A DNA stretch of 64,000 nt from UBA5905 sp964609975 (GCA_964609975.1 CAZSTR010000002.1:1-64000); one strand, 5' to 3'; numbered from the stretch's first letter, positions 26,127 through 34,894 are shown. Numbers and translations are program-made. Notes: a model not told the origin generated them from the sequence alone.

Positions 26127-27053
26127 TCAGTCGAACAGCTCCCGCTTGACCTGGATCAGCTCGTTGATGAACTGGTGATCCAGCGGGGAAAAGGTGTAGT
26201 CGCGCCGATGAATCAGCACATCCTTATAGATGCGGTCGTTTCCGGCGCAGGGGCGTAAAATCAGTCCATATCGCTCCAACAGCGCCGGAGGGATGGCGGA
26301 AACCCACATGAAGGTATGGGGGTTTTCGGCCAACAGCTCCAGCTGGCTGGCGCGCTCGAAAACGAAAATCCGCCGCCGCACGCTGTCCGGCAGCTCCGTC
26401 TTGCGCACCTCGGAAAAGGGCAAAAAGGGCACGAAGGGATCGGCATGGGCGATTTCGGTATAAGACTCCAAATGCTTTTCCTCGATCGCCTCCAGTTGGG
26501 CCAGCGGGCTGTCGCGCTGCACCAGAAGCGCCGACTGAAATTCGGCCACCAGCTCATGGCAAAGGTTCTTTTCCTCCAGCAGGGCTTTGTAATAGCGGTC
26601 ATATTCCGCCGCGTAGCGAATGATGCCCAGGCGATATTCCTCCTGGAGCACATTGCGGATGGTGCGGGCGGCGTTGGTTTCTTTGTAGAAGGCCTCCACA
26701 TCGGTTTCGGCGGTCAGTGCTTGCGAAAAGCGGGAGAAGGCCTTGGAAATGTAGCTGGCGCGGGGCACGGACACGGAAAACCGCTTTTTCACAGAGAGTC
26801 CGTTGCGGAAGGTGTCCTCCACGGTGTCCACCTGCTTCAAAATGCTGCGGGCATAGCCCATGAAGGTTTCACCCTCGGCGGTGAGGGCCATTCCCTTGGC
26901 GCTACGCTCGAAAATGCGGATGCCAAGGGATGCTTCCAGCTCTTTGATGGCGCGGCTCAAATTCGGTTGGCCAATCAACAGCTTTTCCGCCGCTTTGTTG
27001 ATGGAGCCGGCCTTGGCCACCTCCACAGCGTATTTGATATGTAGCAAATTCAC
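26127..27053 (-). CDS. LysR family transcriptional regulator
   Basis: 308 residues. The N-terminal winged helix-turn-helix is typical (AVEVAKAGSINKAAEKLLIG, QPNLSRAIKELEASLGIRIF), followed by the linker helix and an effector-binding domain of about 220 residues. Its effector and targets are unknown. It is transcribed away from the thiamine-regulated thiT gene and towards the kinase/ferredoxin genes, so either side could be its target. Confidence 0.9.
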   Translation of the reverse strand: MNLLHIKYAVEVAKAGSINKAAEKLLIGQPNLSRAIKELEASLGIRIFERSAKGMALTAEGETFMGYARSILKQVDTVEDTFRNGLSVKKRFSVSVPRASYISKAFSRFSQALTAETDVEAFYKETNAARTIRNVLQEEYRLGIIRYAAEYDRYYKALLEEKNLCHELVAEFQSALLVQRDSPLAQLEAIEEKHLESYTEIAHADPFVPFLPFSEVRKTELPDSVRRRIFVFERASQLELLAENPHTFMWVSAIPPALLERYGLILRPCAGNDRIYKDVLIHRRDYTFSPLDHQFINELIQVKRELFD

Positions 27054-27182
27054 ATGATTGCCTCCCCTGCCCTGGATAAATTCAGTATAACATAGACAAA
27101 AGAAAAATTCAATGCTTTTCCCTGGAAAGGCAAGATTTTGCGGCTTTTGCTGATTTTTTCAAGGAAATTTTGGCAAAAGCGC

Positions 27183-27211
27183 TTGACAAGCGGCCGTTGT
27201 GTGTGTATCAT
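27183..27211 (+). promoter_or_regulatory. thiT promoter
   Basis: TTGACA (27183-27188) and TATCAT (27206-27211) with a 17-base spacer, about 85 bases upstream of the TPP riboswitch. Confidence 0.7.
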
Positions 27212-27294
27212 ATGGAAGGCGCGTCTCCGTTTGGCGCCGGCGCCGCGGCTTCGCGGCGAGGTGGACGTGTCCGAAAACAGAATAACGGTGAAAA

Positions 27295-27376
27295 CAAGGG
27301 GTGCTGCCAGAGGGCGGCTGAGAGAACCGAGGGGTTCAACTCTGTGACCTGATCCGGATAATACCGGCGGAGGGAT
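27295..27376 (+). promoter_or_regulatory. TPP riboswitch (THI element)
   Basis: The conserved core is present in order: GGGGTGCTGCC (27298-27308), GGCTGAGAGAACC (27316-27328), GACCTGATCCGG (27347-27358) and ATAATACCGGCGGAGGGA (27359-27376). It binds thiamine pyrophosphate. A terminator hairpin 40 bases downstream gives a transcription-termination switch for thiT. Confidence 0.97.
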
Positions 27377-27415
27377 GTTTTGCTGAAACGGCGAGGATGC
27401 TCGCTGTCTTTGGAG

Positions 27416-27443
27416 GACCTTCGCTGCGGCGAAGGTCTTTTTT
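27416..27443 (+). terminator. Riboswitch-controlled terminator before thiT
   Basis: GACCTTCGC / GCGAAGGTC (27416-27424, 27429-27437) followed by six T, directly after the TPP aptamer and 10 bases before the thiT start. It is the likely expression platform. Confidence 0.85.
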
Positions 27444-27453
27444 GCCGCGAAAA

Positions 27454-28290
27454 ATGAAAGGGTTCGATGAAACGATGCAAAAAATGCAAAAATCCTTGCG
27501 GCTGGTGGAAAGCGCGCTGTTGTTGGCGGTGGCGACGGTGCTCAGTCTTGTGAAGCTGTTGGAAATGCCCTACGGGGGCAGTGTCACCGCCTGCAGTGCC
27601 TTGCCGCTGTTGCTAATTTCTTATCGGCATGGCGTGGGCTGGGGGCTGTTTTCCGGGCTGGTATTCAGTCTTCTCCAGCTGTTTTTGGGGATGAGCAGTC
27701 TGTCCTATTGTACCACGGCGGCGTCGGTGGTGGCGGTGATTTTGCTGGATTATGTGGTGGCCTTCGCCGTCTATGGCTTGGGCGGGCTTTTTCGCCAGAA
27801 GGGGCGCACGCAGGGGCGGGCGCTGGTGCTGGGGAGCTTGCTGGCGCAGGGGCTGCGCTATCTGTGCCATGTGCTTTCCGGCTGTACTGTTTGGGCGGGG
27901 CTGTCCATTCCCACCAATGCCGCGTTTCTCTATTCACTGGGATATAACGGAACCTATATGGTGCCGGAGCTGGTGGTGACGGTGCTTGGCGCCTGGTATT
28001 TCTCGCGGGTTCTGGATGTGAACGGTCAACAGCCCGCCCGTGCCGTTACATCGGCCGCCGGGAACGGAAAAGCCCTAGTCGCCGGGCTGTTGCGGTCGCT
28101 GGTGCTGGTGGTGACGGGGGTTGTGAATTTGCTGTGGATTGCCTACCGTCTCCAAAGCCCGGAGGACGGAAGCTTCACCTTCGCCGGTCTTGCGCAGGTG
28201 AACTGGTTGGCGGTGGCGCTGGTCACTGCTGGCGGCGGGCTGGTCGCCGGTGGACTGGAGCTGTGGCGCCGTCGCGCCGCCCGCGGATAG
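27454..28290 (+). CDS. thiT: ECF-type thiamine-binding S component ThiT, extended C terminus
   Basis: About 278 residues with hydrophobic segments throughout. The first 190 residues match ThiT, the membrane S component that captures thiamine and docks on the shared ECF energiser: ESALLLAVATVLSLVKLLEM, GGSVTACSALPLLLISYRHG and the binding region SLGYNGTYMVPELVVT. The TPP riboswitch supports the substrate. Residues after about 200 add two more hydrophobic spans not found in typical ThiT of about 190 residues. The start is uncertain: ATG 27454, 27475 or 27484, with only a weak AAAGGG site. It ends in TAG. Confidence 0.9.
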   Translation: MKGFDETMQKMQKSLRLVESALLLAVATVLSLVKLLEMPYGGSVTACSALPLLLISYRHGVGWGLFSGLVFSLLQLFLGMSSLSYCTTAASVVAVILLDYVVAFAVYGLGGLFRQKGRTQGRALVLGSLLAQGLRYLCHVLSGCTVWAGLSIPTNAAFLYSLGYNGTYMVPELVVTVLGAWYFSRVLDVNGQQPARAVTSAAGNGKALVAGLLRSLVLVVTGVVNLLWIAYRLQSPEDGSFTFAGLAQVNWLAVALVTAGGGLVAGGLELWRRRAARG

Positions 28291-28316
28291 GCCGCGCGAA
28301 AAGCGAAAAAAGAGGG

Positions 28317-28357
28317 AAATCCCCGTTCTTGACCGTCTCGGTCAAGAACGGGGATTT
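28317..28357. terminator. Bidirectional terminator between thiT and the Na/Pi symporter gene
   Basis: An 18-bp perfect stem (28317-28334 with 28340-28357), 5-base loop, T-run after and A-run before. Confidence 0.9.
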
Positions 28358-28380
28358 CTTTTTGTTTTCTATATAGGCCT

Positions 28381-30135
28381 TCAGCCTTCGACCAGGGCGA
28401 ACCGGTGGTCATATTCGTCATAATATCGGTTGAATTCGTGGTTTCCGAATTTGACACCGTTCAGATACTTGTGGGTGTCGAAGCTGTTGGCCTCCACCTC
28501 GATGACGGCCACAGCCACATTGGAGCAGTGGTCGGAGATGCGTTCGAAGTTGGTGAGCATATCCGACAGCACGAAGCCACATTCGATACTGCAGGAGCCA
28601 CTGCGCAGACGATTGATGTGGTTGTTGCGGATGCGGGCGATGAGGCCGTCGATGACCTGCTCCAGCGGCTCCACGCGGGCGGCGATAGCGGTGTCGTTTT
28701 TGGTATAGGCTTCGCCGGTGAGGGTGAGGATTTCCTGAATGGCGCCGGTGAGCACCGCCAGCTCCTGTTGGGCGGCCGTGGTGAAGGTGATTTCCTTGTC
28801 GTGAACCTCGCGCGCGCTGTTGAGCAGGTTCAGGGCGTGGTCGCCCAGCCGCTCAAAGTTGCCGATAGCATGGAGGATTTTCGAAACTACCTGAGAGTCC
28901 TCTTGAGACAATGCCTCGGAGGAAAGCCGCACAAGATAGGTGCCCAGCTTGTCCTCGTAGGAGTCCAGCCGGCTTTCCACCTCGTTGATGTTCTCGGCCT
29001 CCTTTTCGCTGAAATGTGCGAACTGGTCCATGGCGCGGAGCACATTATCCTGGGCCAGGCAGCACATTTTCTTGGAGCAGGAGTTGCTTTCGGACACCGC
29101 CACGGAGGGGGACTTCAGCAATCGCTCGTCCAGCAGAGGCTCGTCCTTTTCCTCGGCGCCTTTGTCGGGCAACAGCCAGCAAATGAGCTTTTCCAGCTTT
29201 TTCGTGAAGGGCACCAGCAGACACACCGTCAAAAGGTTGAACACCGAATGAGCCAGCGCGATGGTCACGGGCGAGGCAGCTGCCGTCAGGAAGGGCCAGT
29301 CAATCAGCAGGCTGACGATCCAGAAAACGCTCAGCCACACGACGGTTCCGATGACGTTGATGGACAGATGGATGAGCGCCGCCTGCTTCGCCTTGCGGTT
29401 GGTGCCGATGCTGGAAATCATGGAGGTGACGCAGGTGCCGATGTTGGCGCCCATGACGATGGGGATGATCATCCCATTGGTCAGACTGCCGGTCAGGGAA
29501 AGCGCTTGCAAAATACCGGTGGTGGCGGCGGAGGATTGGATCACGCCGGTCACCAGCGCACCGATCAGCATACCGAGGAGTGGGTTGTTAAACTGGATGA
29601 GCAGCTGGGCGAACACCGGCGAATCCGCCAGCGGCTCCAGCGCGCCGGTCATCATGGTCATGCCGTAAATGAGCACGGCGAAGCCTACGCAAACCGTGCC
29701 GATGCTTTTGCGCCGGTCGTTTTTCGACATCATCAGCAGGATGATGCCTGCCAGCGCCACCAGCGGAGAGAAGTTCTCCGGCTTGAGCATCTGCAGGAAC
29801 AGGCTGTCGCTCTGGATGCCGGACAGGCTGAGAATCCAGGCGGTCAGGGTGGTGCCGATGTTGGCGCCATAGATGATATACAGCGTTTGGGACAGGGTCA
29901 TCAGCCCGGAGTTCACCAGGCCAACCAGCATCACCGTCGTGGCCGAGGAGGATTGCACCGCCACGGTGATGGCCGCGCCCAGCACGATGCTGATGATGGG
30001 GTTGGCGGTCATTTTGCGGAGCATATGCTCCAGCTTTCCGCCGGCCATTTTTTCCAAGCTTCCGGACATCACATTCATGCCGAATAGGAAAAAGACCAGG
30101 CCGCCGATCATGGACAAAACAGAAAACAGATTCAT
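28381..30135 (-). CDS. Na/Pi cotransporter family protein with PhoU domain
   Basis: 584 residues. Two inverted NptA-type repeats form the membrane part; the family signatures GAAITVAVQSSSATTVMLVG and GALVTGVIQSSAATTGILQA are both present. The last 220 residues form a PhoU-like helical domain (ERLGDHALNLLNSA; FERISDHCSNVAVAVIE). It is predicted to take up phosphate with sodium, with the PhoU part regulating flux or signalling phosphate status. A single gene; 100-base leader region 30136-30300 shows no other gene. Confidence 0.9.
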   Translation of the reverse strand: MNLFSVLSMIGGLVFFLFGMNVMSGSLEKMAGGKLEHMLRKMTANPIISIVLGAAITVAVQSSSATTVMLVGLVNSGLMTLSQTLYIIYGANIGTTLTAWILSLSGIQSDSLFLQMLKPENFSPLVALAGIILLMMSKNDRRKSIGTVCVGFAVLIYGMTMMTGALEPLADSPVFAQLLIQFNNPLLGMLIGALVTGVIQSSAATTGILQALSLTGSLTNGMIIPIVMGANIGTCVTSMISSIGTNRKAKQAALIHLSINVIGTVVWLSVFWIVSLLIDWPFLTAAASPVTIALAHSVFNLLTVCLLVPFTKKLEKLICWLLPDKGAEEKDEPLLDERLLKSPSVAVSESNSCSKKMCCLAQDNVLRAMDQFAHFSEKEAENINEVESRLDSYEDKLGTYLVRLSSEALSQEDSQVVSKILHAIGNFERLGDHALNLLNSAREVHDKEITFTTAAQQELAVLTGAIQEILTLTGEAYTKNDTAIAARVEPLEQVIDGLIARIRNNHINRLRSGSCSIECGFVLSDMLTNFERISDHCSNVAVAVIEVEANSFDTHKYLNGVKFGNHEFNRYYDEYDHRFALVEG

Positions 30136-30304
30136 TCGTTAAGCCTCCAATAACGCCCCGCGTCCTGCGGCGGCGCCGTTTTTTGTTATCTATGAAAAGT
30201 CGGAGAATATTTGCATATTCCCGGACGGATGTTTCCCAAACTACACCAGTATATATCTTAGCATATTTCCCACGGGGAAGTCAATCCGTTAAACGACAAA
30301 AATT

Positions 30305-30355
30305 CCCTCTTTTCCCCCGACGGGATTTTGGGAAATCCGCCGAGGGAAAAGAGGG
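30305..30355 (-). terminator. Terminator of the merR gene
   Basis: CCCTCTTTTCCC (30305-30316) pairs with GGGAAAAGAGGG (30344-30355); the minus strand continues with a short T-run (AATTTTTGTC). Confidence 0.65.
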
Positions 30356-30366
30356 GTGAAGGGACA

Positions 30367-30813
30367 TTAATACCCCTTGAGCCGGAGACGCACCGCCCGG
30401 AAGGCCTCCGGCAGCTTTTCGAGCGGCATTTCCCGTGGCACGGCGGTTGTGCCGGCCGCCTTTGCGGTGGTATAGTACCATTCCTTGAATTCCAGCGTGC
30501 GCAGGGTGTCGTTTAGGGTGGCGATTTTCTCCTCCACCGCCGCCTTTTGCCGGGAGATGAGCGCCAGCCGAGTTTCGATGGTTTCGTCCCCCTCCATGGC
30601 CATTTCCACGAAGCGCCGGATGTCCTTGAGGGTCATTCCGGTCTTTTTGAGGCAGGCGATGACCTGGAGCCATTCGTAGTCGCTGTCCTTGAACACCCGC
30701 ACGCCGCTCCCGGAGCGCTCCACGAAGGGAAGAAGCCCCTCCCGGTCATAATAGCGGAGGGCAGAGGGGGCGACGCCCAGCCGCTTGGCCATTTCGCCGA
30801 TGGTGTATACCAT
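30367..30813 (-). CDS. MerR family regulator of the aldo/keto reductase gene
   Basis: 148 residues. The winged helix is typical (TIGEMAKRLGVAPSALRYYD, EGLLPFVERSGSGVRVF), followed by a coiled-coil dimerisation helix (IETRLALISRQKAAVEEKIA) and a short C-terminal end without a Cys metal-binding loop, so it does not look like a metal sensor. It is divergent from the aldo/keto reductase, whose promoter has the 19-bp spacer that MerR proteins correct. ATG 30813 with AAGGAG is chosen over a TTG seven codons upstream. Confidence 0.88.
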   Translation of the reverse strand: MVYTIGEMAKRLGVAPSALRYYDREGLLPFVERSGSGVRVFKDSDYEWLQVIACLKKTGMTLKDIRRFVEMAMEGDETIETRLALISRQKAAVEEKIATLNDTLRTLEFKEWYYTTAKAAGTTAVPREMPLEKLPEAFRAVRLRLKGY

Positions 30814-30848
30814 GCCGTATTTCTCCTTTTCCAAAAGAATAAAAACGC

Positions 30849-30879
30849 TTGACTTGAAGTATACTTTAAGCTATATAAT
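30849..30879 (+). promoter_or_regulatory. MerR-type promoter with 19-bp spacer and operator dyad
   Basis: TTGACT (30849-30854) and TATAAT (30874-30879) are 19 bases apart, too far for normal use. The spacer contains the near-perfect dyad CTTGAAGTATACTTTAAG. This is the classic arrangement where a MerR dimer twists the DNA to activate. It drives the aldo/keto reductase gene. Confidence 0.85.
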
Positions 30880-30932
30880 GTGCTTGTACCGATTGTACAA
30901 CAATTCGATTTGGTCGTCAAGGAGGTTTTGTC

Positions 30933-31820
30933 ATGGAATATGTAACCTTGTCTAACGGGGTGCGGATGCCCCAGCTGGGGTATGGCGTGTACCAGGTGAC
31001 GCGGGAGGCATGTGAGCGCTGTGTGCTGGACGCCATCGGGGTGGGCTATCGGCTCATCGACACGGCACAAAGCTATTTCAACGAGGCGGAGGTGGGCAAC
31101 GCGATTGCCCGCTGCGGCGTTCCTCGTGAAGAGCTGTTTTTGACGACGAAAGTGTGGCTGGAGCATTATGACTTCGAGGCAACGCGGGCGTCGGTTCTGG
31201 AGTCCATGAAGAAGCTGCAGGTGGATTATTTGGATCTATGCCTGCTCCACCAGCCCTTCGGGGATATATACGGAGCTTATCGGGCGCTGGAGGAGCTGTA
31301 TGACGAAGGGAAAATCCGCGCCATCGGTATTTCCAATTTCTATCCCGACCGGATGGTGGATTTGGCCTCCTTTGCCCGGATTCGGCCGATGGTGAACCAG
31401 ATTGAGTTGCATCCACATCATCAGCAGGTGGACAGCCTGCGCTGGCACGAAAAATACGGCGTTCAGCCGGAGGCGTGGGCACCCTTCGGCGAGGGACGAG
31501 GAGGAATGTTCGCCCTGCCGGAGCTGCAGGCCATCGCCGCCCGCCACGGAAAAACCGTGGCTCAGGTCATCCTGCGCTGGCATATCCAGCGGGGTGTGGT
31601 GGCGATTCCGAAATCTACCCATGTGGAGCGGATGCGGGAGAATTTTCGGGTTTTCGATTTCACGCTGACAGAGGCGGAGATGGAGGAGATTGCTGCCCTC
31701 GACCGCGGCGAAAGCGCCTTCTTTTCCCATACCGATCCGAAAATGGTGGAATGGTTTGTGCAAATGGTAGAAGAACGAAAGAAAAATACCGATTGTAAAA
31801 AAGAGAAAAAAGATTGGTGA
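30933..31820 (+). CDS. Aldo/keto reductase
   Basis: 295 residues, an NADPH-dependent TIM-barrel reductase. The catalytic tetrad is visible: Asp and Tyr in IDTAQSYFNE, Lys in LTTKVW and His in CLLHQP. Cofactor segments are GISNFYPDR and VAIPKSTHVERMREN. It reduces small aldehydes or ketones; the natural substrate is unknown. AAGGAGG precedes the ATG. The MerR control and the flavoprotein gene overlapping its end suggest an electrophile or oxidative response. Confidence 0.92.
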   Translation: MEYVTLSNGVRMPQLGYGVYQVTREACERCVLDAIGVGYRLIDTAQSYFNEAEVGNAIARCGVPREELFLTTKVWLEHYDFEATRASVLESMKKLQVDYLDLCLLHQPFGDIYGAYRALEELYDEGKIRAIGISNFYPDRMVDLASFARIRPMVNQIELHPHHQQVDSLRWHEKYGVQPEAWAPFGEGRGGMFALPELQAIAARHGKTVAQVILRWHIQRGVVAIPKSTHVERMRENFRVFDFTLTEAEMEEIAALDRGESAFFSHTDPKMVEWFVQMVEERKKNTDCKKEKKDW

Positions 31821-31834
31821 AGGAGTGGCTGGAT

Positions 31835-32395
31835 ATGAAAAAGGATCTGGGGGCACAGCCCTATTTGTTTCCGATGCCGGTGCTGATTGTGGGCACCTAT
31901 TGTGAGGATGGAACGCCCGATGCCATGAACGCTGCCTGGGGAACGATTTGCGATTATCAAAGGGTGGCGCTGTTTCTCAGTCCGGGGCACAAAACCGTGG
32001 CGAACATTCGCAACCGAAGGGCTTTCACGGTGGCGGTGGCGGATGAGGCACATTTGGTGGCCTGCGACTATGTGGGGCTGGTTTCCGCCAACAGCGACAG
32101 GGCAAAAATGGAAAAAACCGGGTGGACGCTGGAAAAAAGTCGGCTGGTGGATGCGCCGGTTGTGACGGATTTGCCGCTGGCGCTGGAGTGTCGGCTGGAG
32201 CGCATCGACGAGGAGGCTGGCTGCGTTTACGGCGAAATCGTGAATGTGCTGGCGGAGGAGCGGGTACTCTTGGAGGGACGGGTGGATTTGAAAAAGCTGA
32301 ACCCTCTGTCCTATGACCCGGCCGGGCATGGCTATTATGCCATGGGCGAACGGGTGGGCACAGCCTTCCACGATGGCGCGGCGCTGAAAAGGTGA
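31835..32395 (+). CDS. Flavin reductase-like FMN-binding protein
   Basis: 186 residues. The split-barrel flavin domain reads PMPVLIVGTYCEDGTPDAMN, AAWGTICDYQRVALFLS, then NIRNRRAFTVAVADEAH and VSANSDRAKMEKTGWT. Members bind FMN and reduce flavins or act as electron carriers. ATG 31835 has AAGGAG 9 bases upstream; a TTG inside the previous gene also opens the frame. Probably cotranscribed with the aldo/keto reductase. Confidence 0.85.
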   Translation: MKKDLGAQPYLFPMPVLIVGTYCEDGTPDAMNAAWGTICDYQRVALFLSPGHKTVANIRNRRAFTVAVADEAHLVACDYVGLVSANSDRAKMEKTGWTLEKSRLVDAPVVTDLPLALECRLERIDEEAGCVYGEIVNVLAEERVLLEGRVDLKKLNPLSYDPAGHGYYAMGERVGTAFHDGAALKR

Positions 32396-32410
32396 ATGTG
32401 TTCACAACAA

Positions 32411-32453
32411 AAAATCCTCCGAAAACGGTTGAACGCCGCTTTCGGGGGATTTT
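32411..32453. terminator. Bidirectional terminator between the flavoprotein and the metal ATPase genes
   Basis: AAAATCCTCCGAAA pairs with TTTCGGGGGATTTT (one G-T pair), flanked by A-run and T-run. Confidence 0.8.
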
Positions 32454-32484
32454 TTTCGTTGATCCCTGCTGATTTTTCGTTGGC

Positions 32485-34467
32485 TTATTTTGCTTTTCGG
32501 TCGGAAAGCAGGCGCAACACATTGGCGACGCACAGCAGGGTCACGCCTGTGTCGGCAAACACTGCTAGCCACATGGGAGCGATGCCACAAACCGCCAGTA
32601 CCAGCACCGCCGCCTTCACCGCCAGAGAGAAGCCAATGTTTTCCTGGATGATGCCCATCACCCGGCGGCAAAGCCGCACGGCCGCGGGCAACGCGGCCAG
32701 CCCGTTGACTTTTCTGTTCTCTCCGCCGGAAATCAGCACCGCGTCGGCGGTTTCGATGGCGGCGGGAGAGCCGAGACCCATGGCGATGCCGATGTCGGCC
32801 GCCGCCAGCACCGGCGCGTCGTTGATGCCGTCGCCGACGAAGGCGGTGACGAGTCCTTCCTTTTGCAATGCTTCCACGGCCGCCAGCTTATCCTCCGGCA
32901 ACAGCTCCGCCTTCACCTGCGTTAGCCCAACTGCCTTTGCCACGGCGTCGGCCTGGCTCTTGCGGTCGCCGGTGAGCATGACCTGGCGGGAAACGCCCAG
33001 CGCGGAAAGGGCGGCCACGGCTTCGGCGGCTCCTTCTTGTAAGGTGGCCTTTCCGTAAAAGGCAGCGCTCACACGGCCGTTTTCTAGCAGAAAGGCGGTG
33101 CCGTCCCGTAGGGCGGGCGGAAGGGTGGCGGGGTCGTTGCCCTGCTCGCGAAGCAGGCGCAGTCCGCCGCAGGCGACGGGAACGCCGTCGATGCTTCCGA
33201 TGATGCCGATGCCCGGCTGCTCGTGAAGGCTTTCCGCGGCGGGGAGGGGCGCTTCTGCCGCCGCGCAGATGGCGCGAGCCATGGGGTGGGTGGAGCTTTG
33301 CTCCAGCGCGGCGGTCAGCGCCAGCGCCCGGTCGGCGTCTGTTCCGGCGACTACCGCCACCCGATCTAAGGACAGAGCGTTGGTGGTGAGGGTGCCGGTT
33401 TTGTCGTAGGCCACCGCCTGCACCCTCGCCAGCTTTTCCACGAACAGCCCGCCCTTGAGCAAAATGCCGCGACGGGCTGCTGCTGCGATGCCGGCATAGA
33501 AGCCCAGCGGCACCGAAATCACCAGTGCGCAGGGGCAGGAGGCGACGAGAAACACCAGCGCCCGATAAATCCATGCTTGGAAAGTGCCTGCGCCGAGGAG
33601 GGGCGGCAGAAGCGCCACCGCCACCGCCAGCCCGGTGACGATGGGGGTGTATAGCCGGGCGAAGCGGGTGATGAAGCGCTCCGAACGCCCTTTTCGGGCG
33701 GTGGCCTCCTCCACCAGCTTCAAAATCCGCGCCGCGGCAGAGTCTCCGGTGGCGCGCAAAGCCTCGACAGTTAAAGCGCCGTCGCCGTTCACTGTGCCGG
33801 AGAGCAGCTCGTCGCCGATGCTCACCGGCCGGGGCGCGCTTTCGCCTGTCAGCGCGGCGGTGTCCACGGCGGAGGCGCCGTCGGTTATGCGACAATCCGC
33901 CGCCACGCGGGCGTGGGGCGGAATCCAAAGGCTGTCCCCTACACGCACTTCTTCGGCGTGAATTTCCTCCCGCTTTCCGTCGGGCGAAAGGCGCAGAGCT
34001 GTGTCCGGGGTCACCGCTGCCAGCGCGGTCACCGCGTGGCGGGAGTGACCGACGGCCTTGTGCTCCAGCCATTCGCCCAGCGAAAAGAGCAACAGCACCA
34101 ACGTGCCGTCCACCGCTTCGCCGATGGCGAAGGCTGCCACGACGGCGATCACCAGCAGTGTGTTTTCGCCCATGGAACGGTGGCGCAGCTCCTCCAACGC
34201 CTCCTGCGCAATCGGGAGAAAGGGCCAGATGGCCGCAGCGGCCATCCAAACCGGCCGTACGAAGGCGGGCATGGCCACCAGCGCCGTCAAAATCCAGCCG
34301 ACGAGAAAAACGGCGCCGCCGAAGAACAGCGTAGCCGGAAATCGGCCGGCGTCTCCGTCGTGGTCATGGCTGTGGCCGTGCGCACAGCCACAACCACAGC
34401 CGCAATTGGATTCCTGGCAGTGGTGATGGTTGTGTTCGTATTCGTGATGCTCATTGTGCTTCGTCAT
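32485..34467 (-). CDS. Heavy-metal-exporting P1B-type ATPase (Zn/Cd/Co type)
   Basis: 660 residues. The order is the standard one: membrane helices, the actuator TGES (AALTGESAPRP), the metal-site motif CPC (VASCPCALVIS), the phosphorylated Asp in DKTGTLTT, the HP motif (STHPMARAI) and the hinge GDGINDAPVLAAADIG. The N terminus has no HMA domain; it is instead a His- and Cys-rich stretch of about 35 residues (EHNHHHCQESNCGCGCGC then AHGHSHDHDGD). It is predicted to export zinc, cadmium or similar ions. ATG 34467 has GGAGGAG and overlaps the arsR-type gene by 17 bases; the longer frame lies inside that gene. Confidence 0.93.
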   Translation of the reverse strand: MTKHNEHHEYEHNHHHCQESNCGCGCGCAHGHSHDHDGDAGRFPATLFFGGAVFLVGWILTALVAMPAFVRPVWMAAAAIWPFLPIAQEALEELRHRSMGENTLLVIAVVAAFAIGEAVDGTLVLLLFSLGEWLEHKAVGHSRHAVTALAAVTPDTALRLSPDGKREEIHAEEVRVGDSLWIPPHARVAADCRITDGASAVDTAALTGESAPRPVSIGDELLSGTVNGDGALTVEALRATGDSAAARILKLVEEATARKGRSERFITRFARLYTPIVTGLAVAVALLPPLLGAGTFQAWIYRALVFLVASCPCALVISVPLGFYAGIAAAARRGILLKGGLFVEKLARVQAVAYDKTGTLTTNALSLDRVAVVAGTDADRALALTAALEQSSTHPMARAICAAAEAPLPAAESLHEQPGIGIIGSIDGVPVACGGLRLLREQGNDPATLPPALRDGTAFLLENGRVSAAFYGKATLQEGAAEAVAALSALGVSRQVMLTGDRKSQADAVAKAVGLTQVKAELLPEDKLAAVEALQKEGLVTAFVGDGINDAPVLAAADIGIAMGLGSPAAIETADAVLISGGENRKVNGLAALPAAVRLCRRVMGIIQENIGFSLAVKAAVLVLAVCGIAPMWLAVFADTGVTLLCVANVLRLLSDRKAK

Positions 34468-34882
34468 GGTGTTCTCCTCCTTTTTCCTTCTCCAGAACAT
34501 GGGAAAGTCCCAGCCGGATGATTTGCCAAACGTGTTCGTCGTCCAGCATATACACGGAGGATTTCCCCTTTTTTTCGAAGCGTACCAGCCGGGCCTGGCG
34601 CAGCAGGCGAAGCTGGTGAGAGACGGCCGATTGTCCACAGTCCAACAGCTCCGCCAGGTCACAAACGCACAACGGTCCCTGGGACAGCGCCCACAGCAGG
34701 CGCACGCGGGTGGCGTCGCCGAAAAGACGGAATTGCTCGGCTAGGTTTTGCATGGTTTCGCCGTCGGGCATATCCAGCGCGGCCAGCCGCAGGGTGTGGA
34801 TGTGCTCCTGCGGGCGGGCACAGCCCACGACGGTGGATTTTTCGCCGCCCTCGCCAATAGCGGCGGCTTTGTTTTCGTTCAC
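34451..34882 (-). CDS. ArsR/SmtB-family metal-sensing repressor
   Basis: About 143 residues from GTG 34882. Winged helix: FGDATRVRLLWALS, CDLAELLDCGQSAVSHQLRL and the wing RFEKKGKSSVYML. Two metal sites can be read: a CadC-like Cys pair (LCVCD) with an N-terminal Cys, and a SmtB-type alpha-5 site D-x-H...H-x2-E with the exact 2/11/3 spacing (D115, H117, H128, E131). The frame is open to an ATG at 34924, but that ATG lies inside the operator and upstream of the predicted transcription start, so the GTG with GAAGG is preferred. It represses the overlapping ATPase gene until metal binds. Confidence 0.9.
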   Translation of the reverse strand: MNENKAAAIGEGGEKSTVVGCARPQEHIHTLRLAALDMPDGETMQNLAEQFRLFGDATRVRLLWALSQGPLCVCDLAELLDCGQSAVSHQLRLLRQARLVRFEKKGKSSVYMLDDEHVWQIIRLGLSHVLEKEKGGEHHDEAQ

Positions 34883-34894
34883 GAAATCGCCTTC

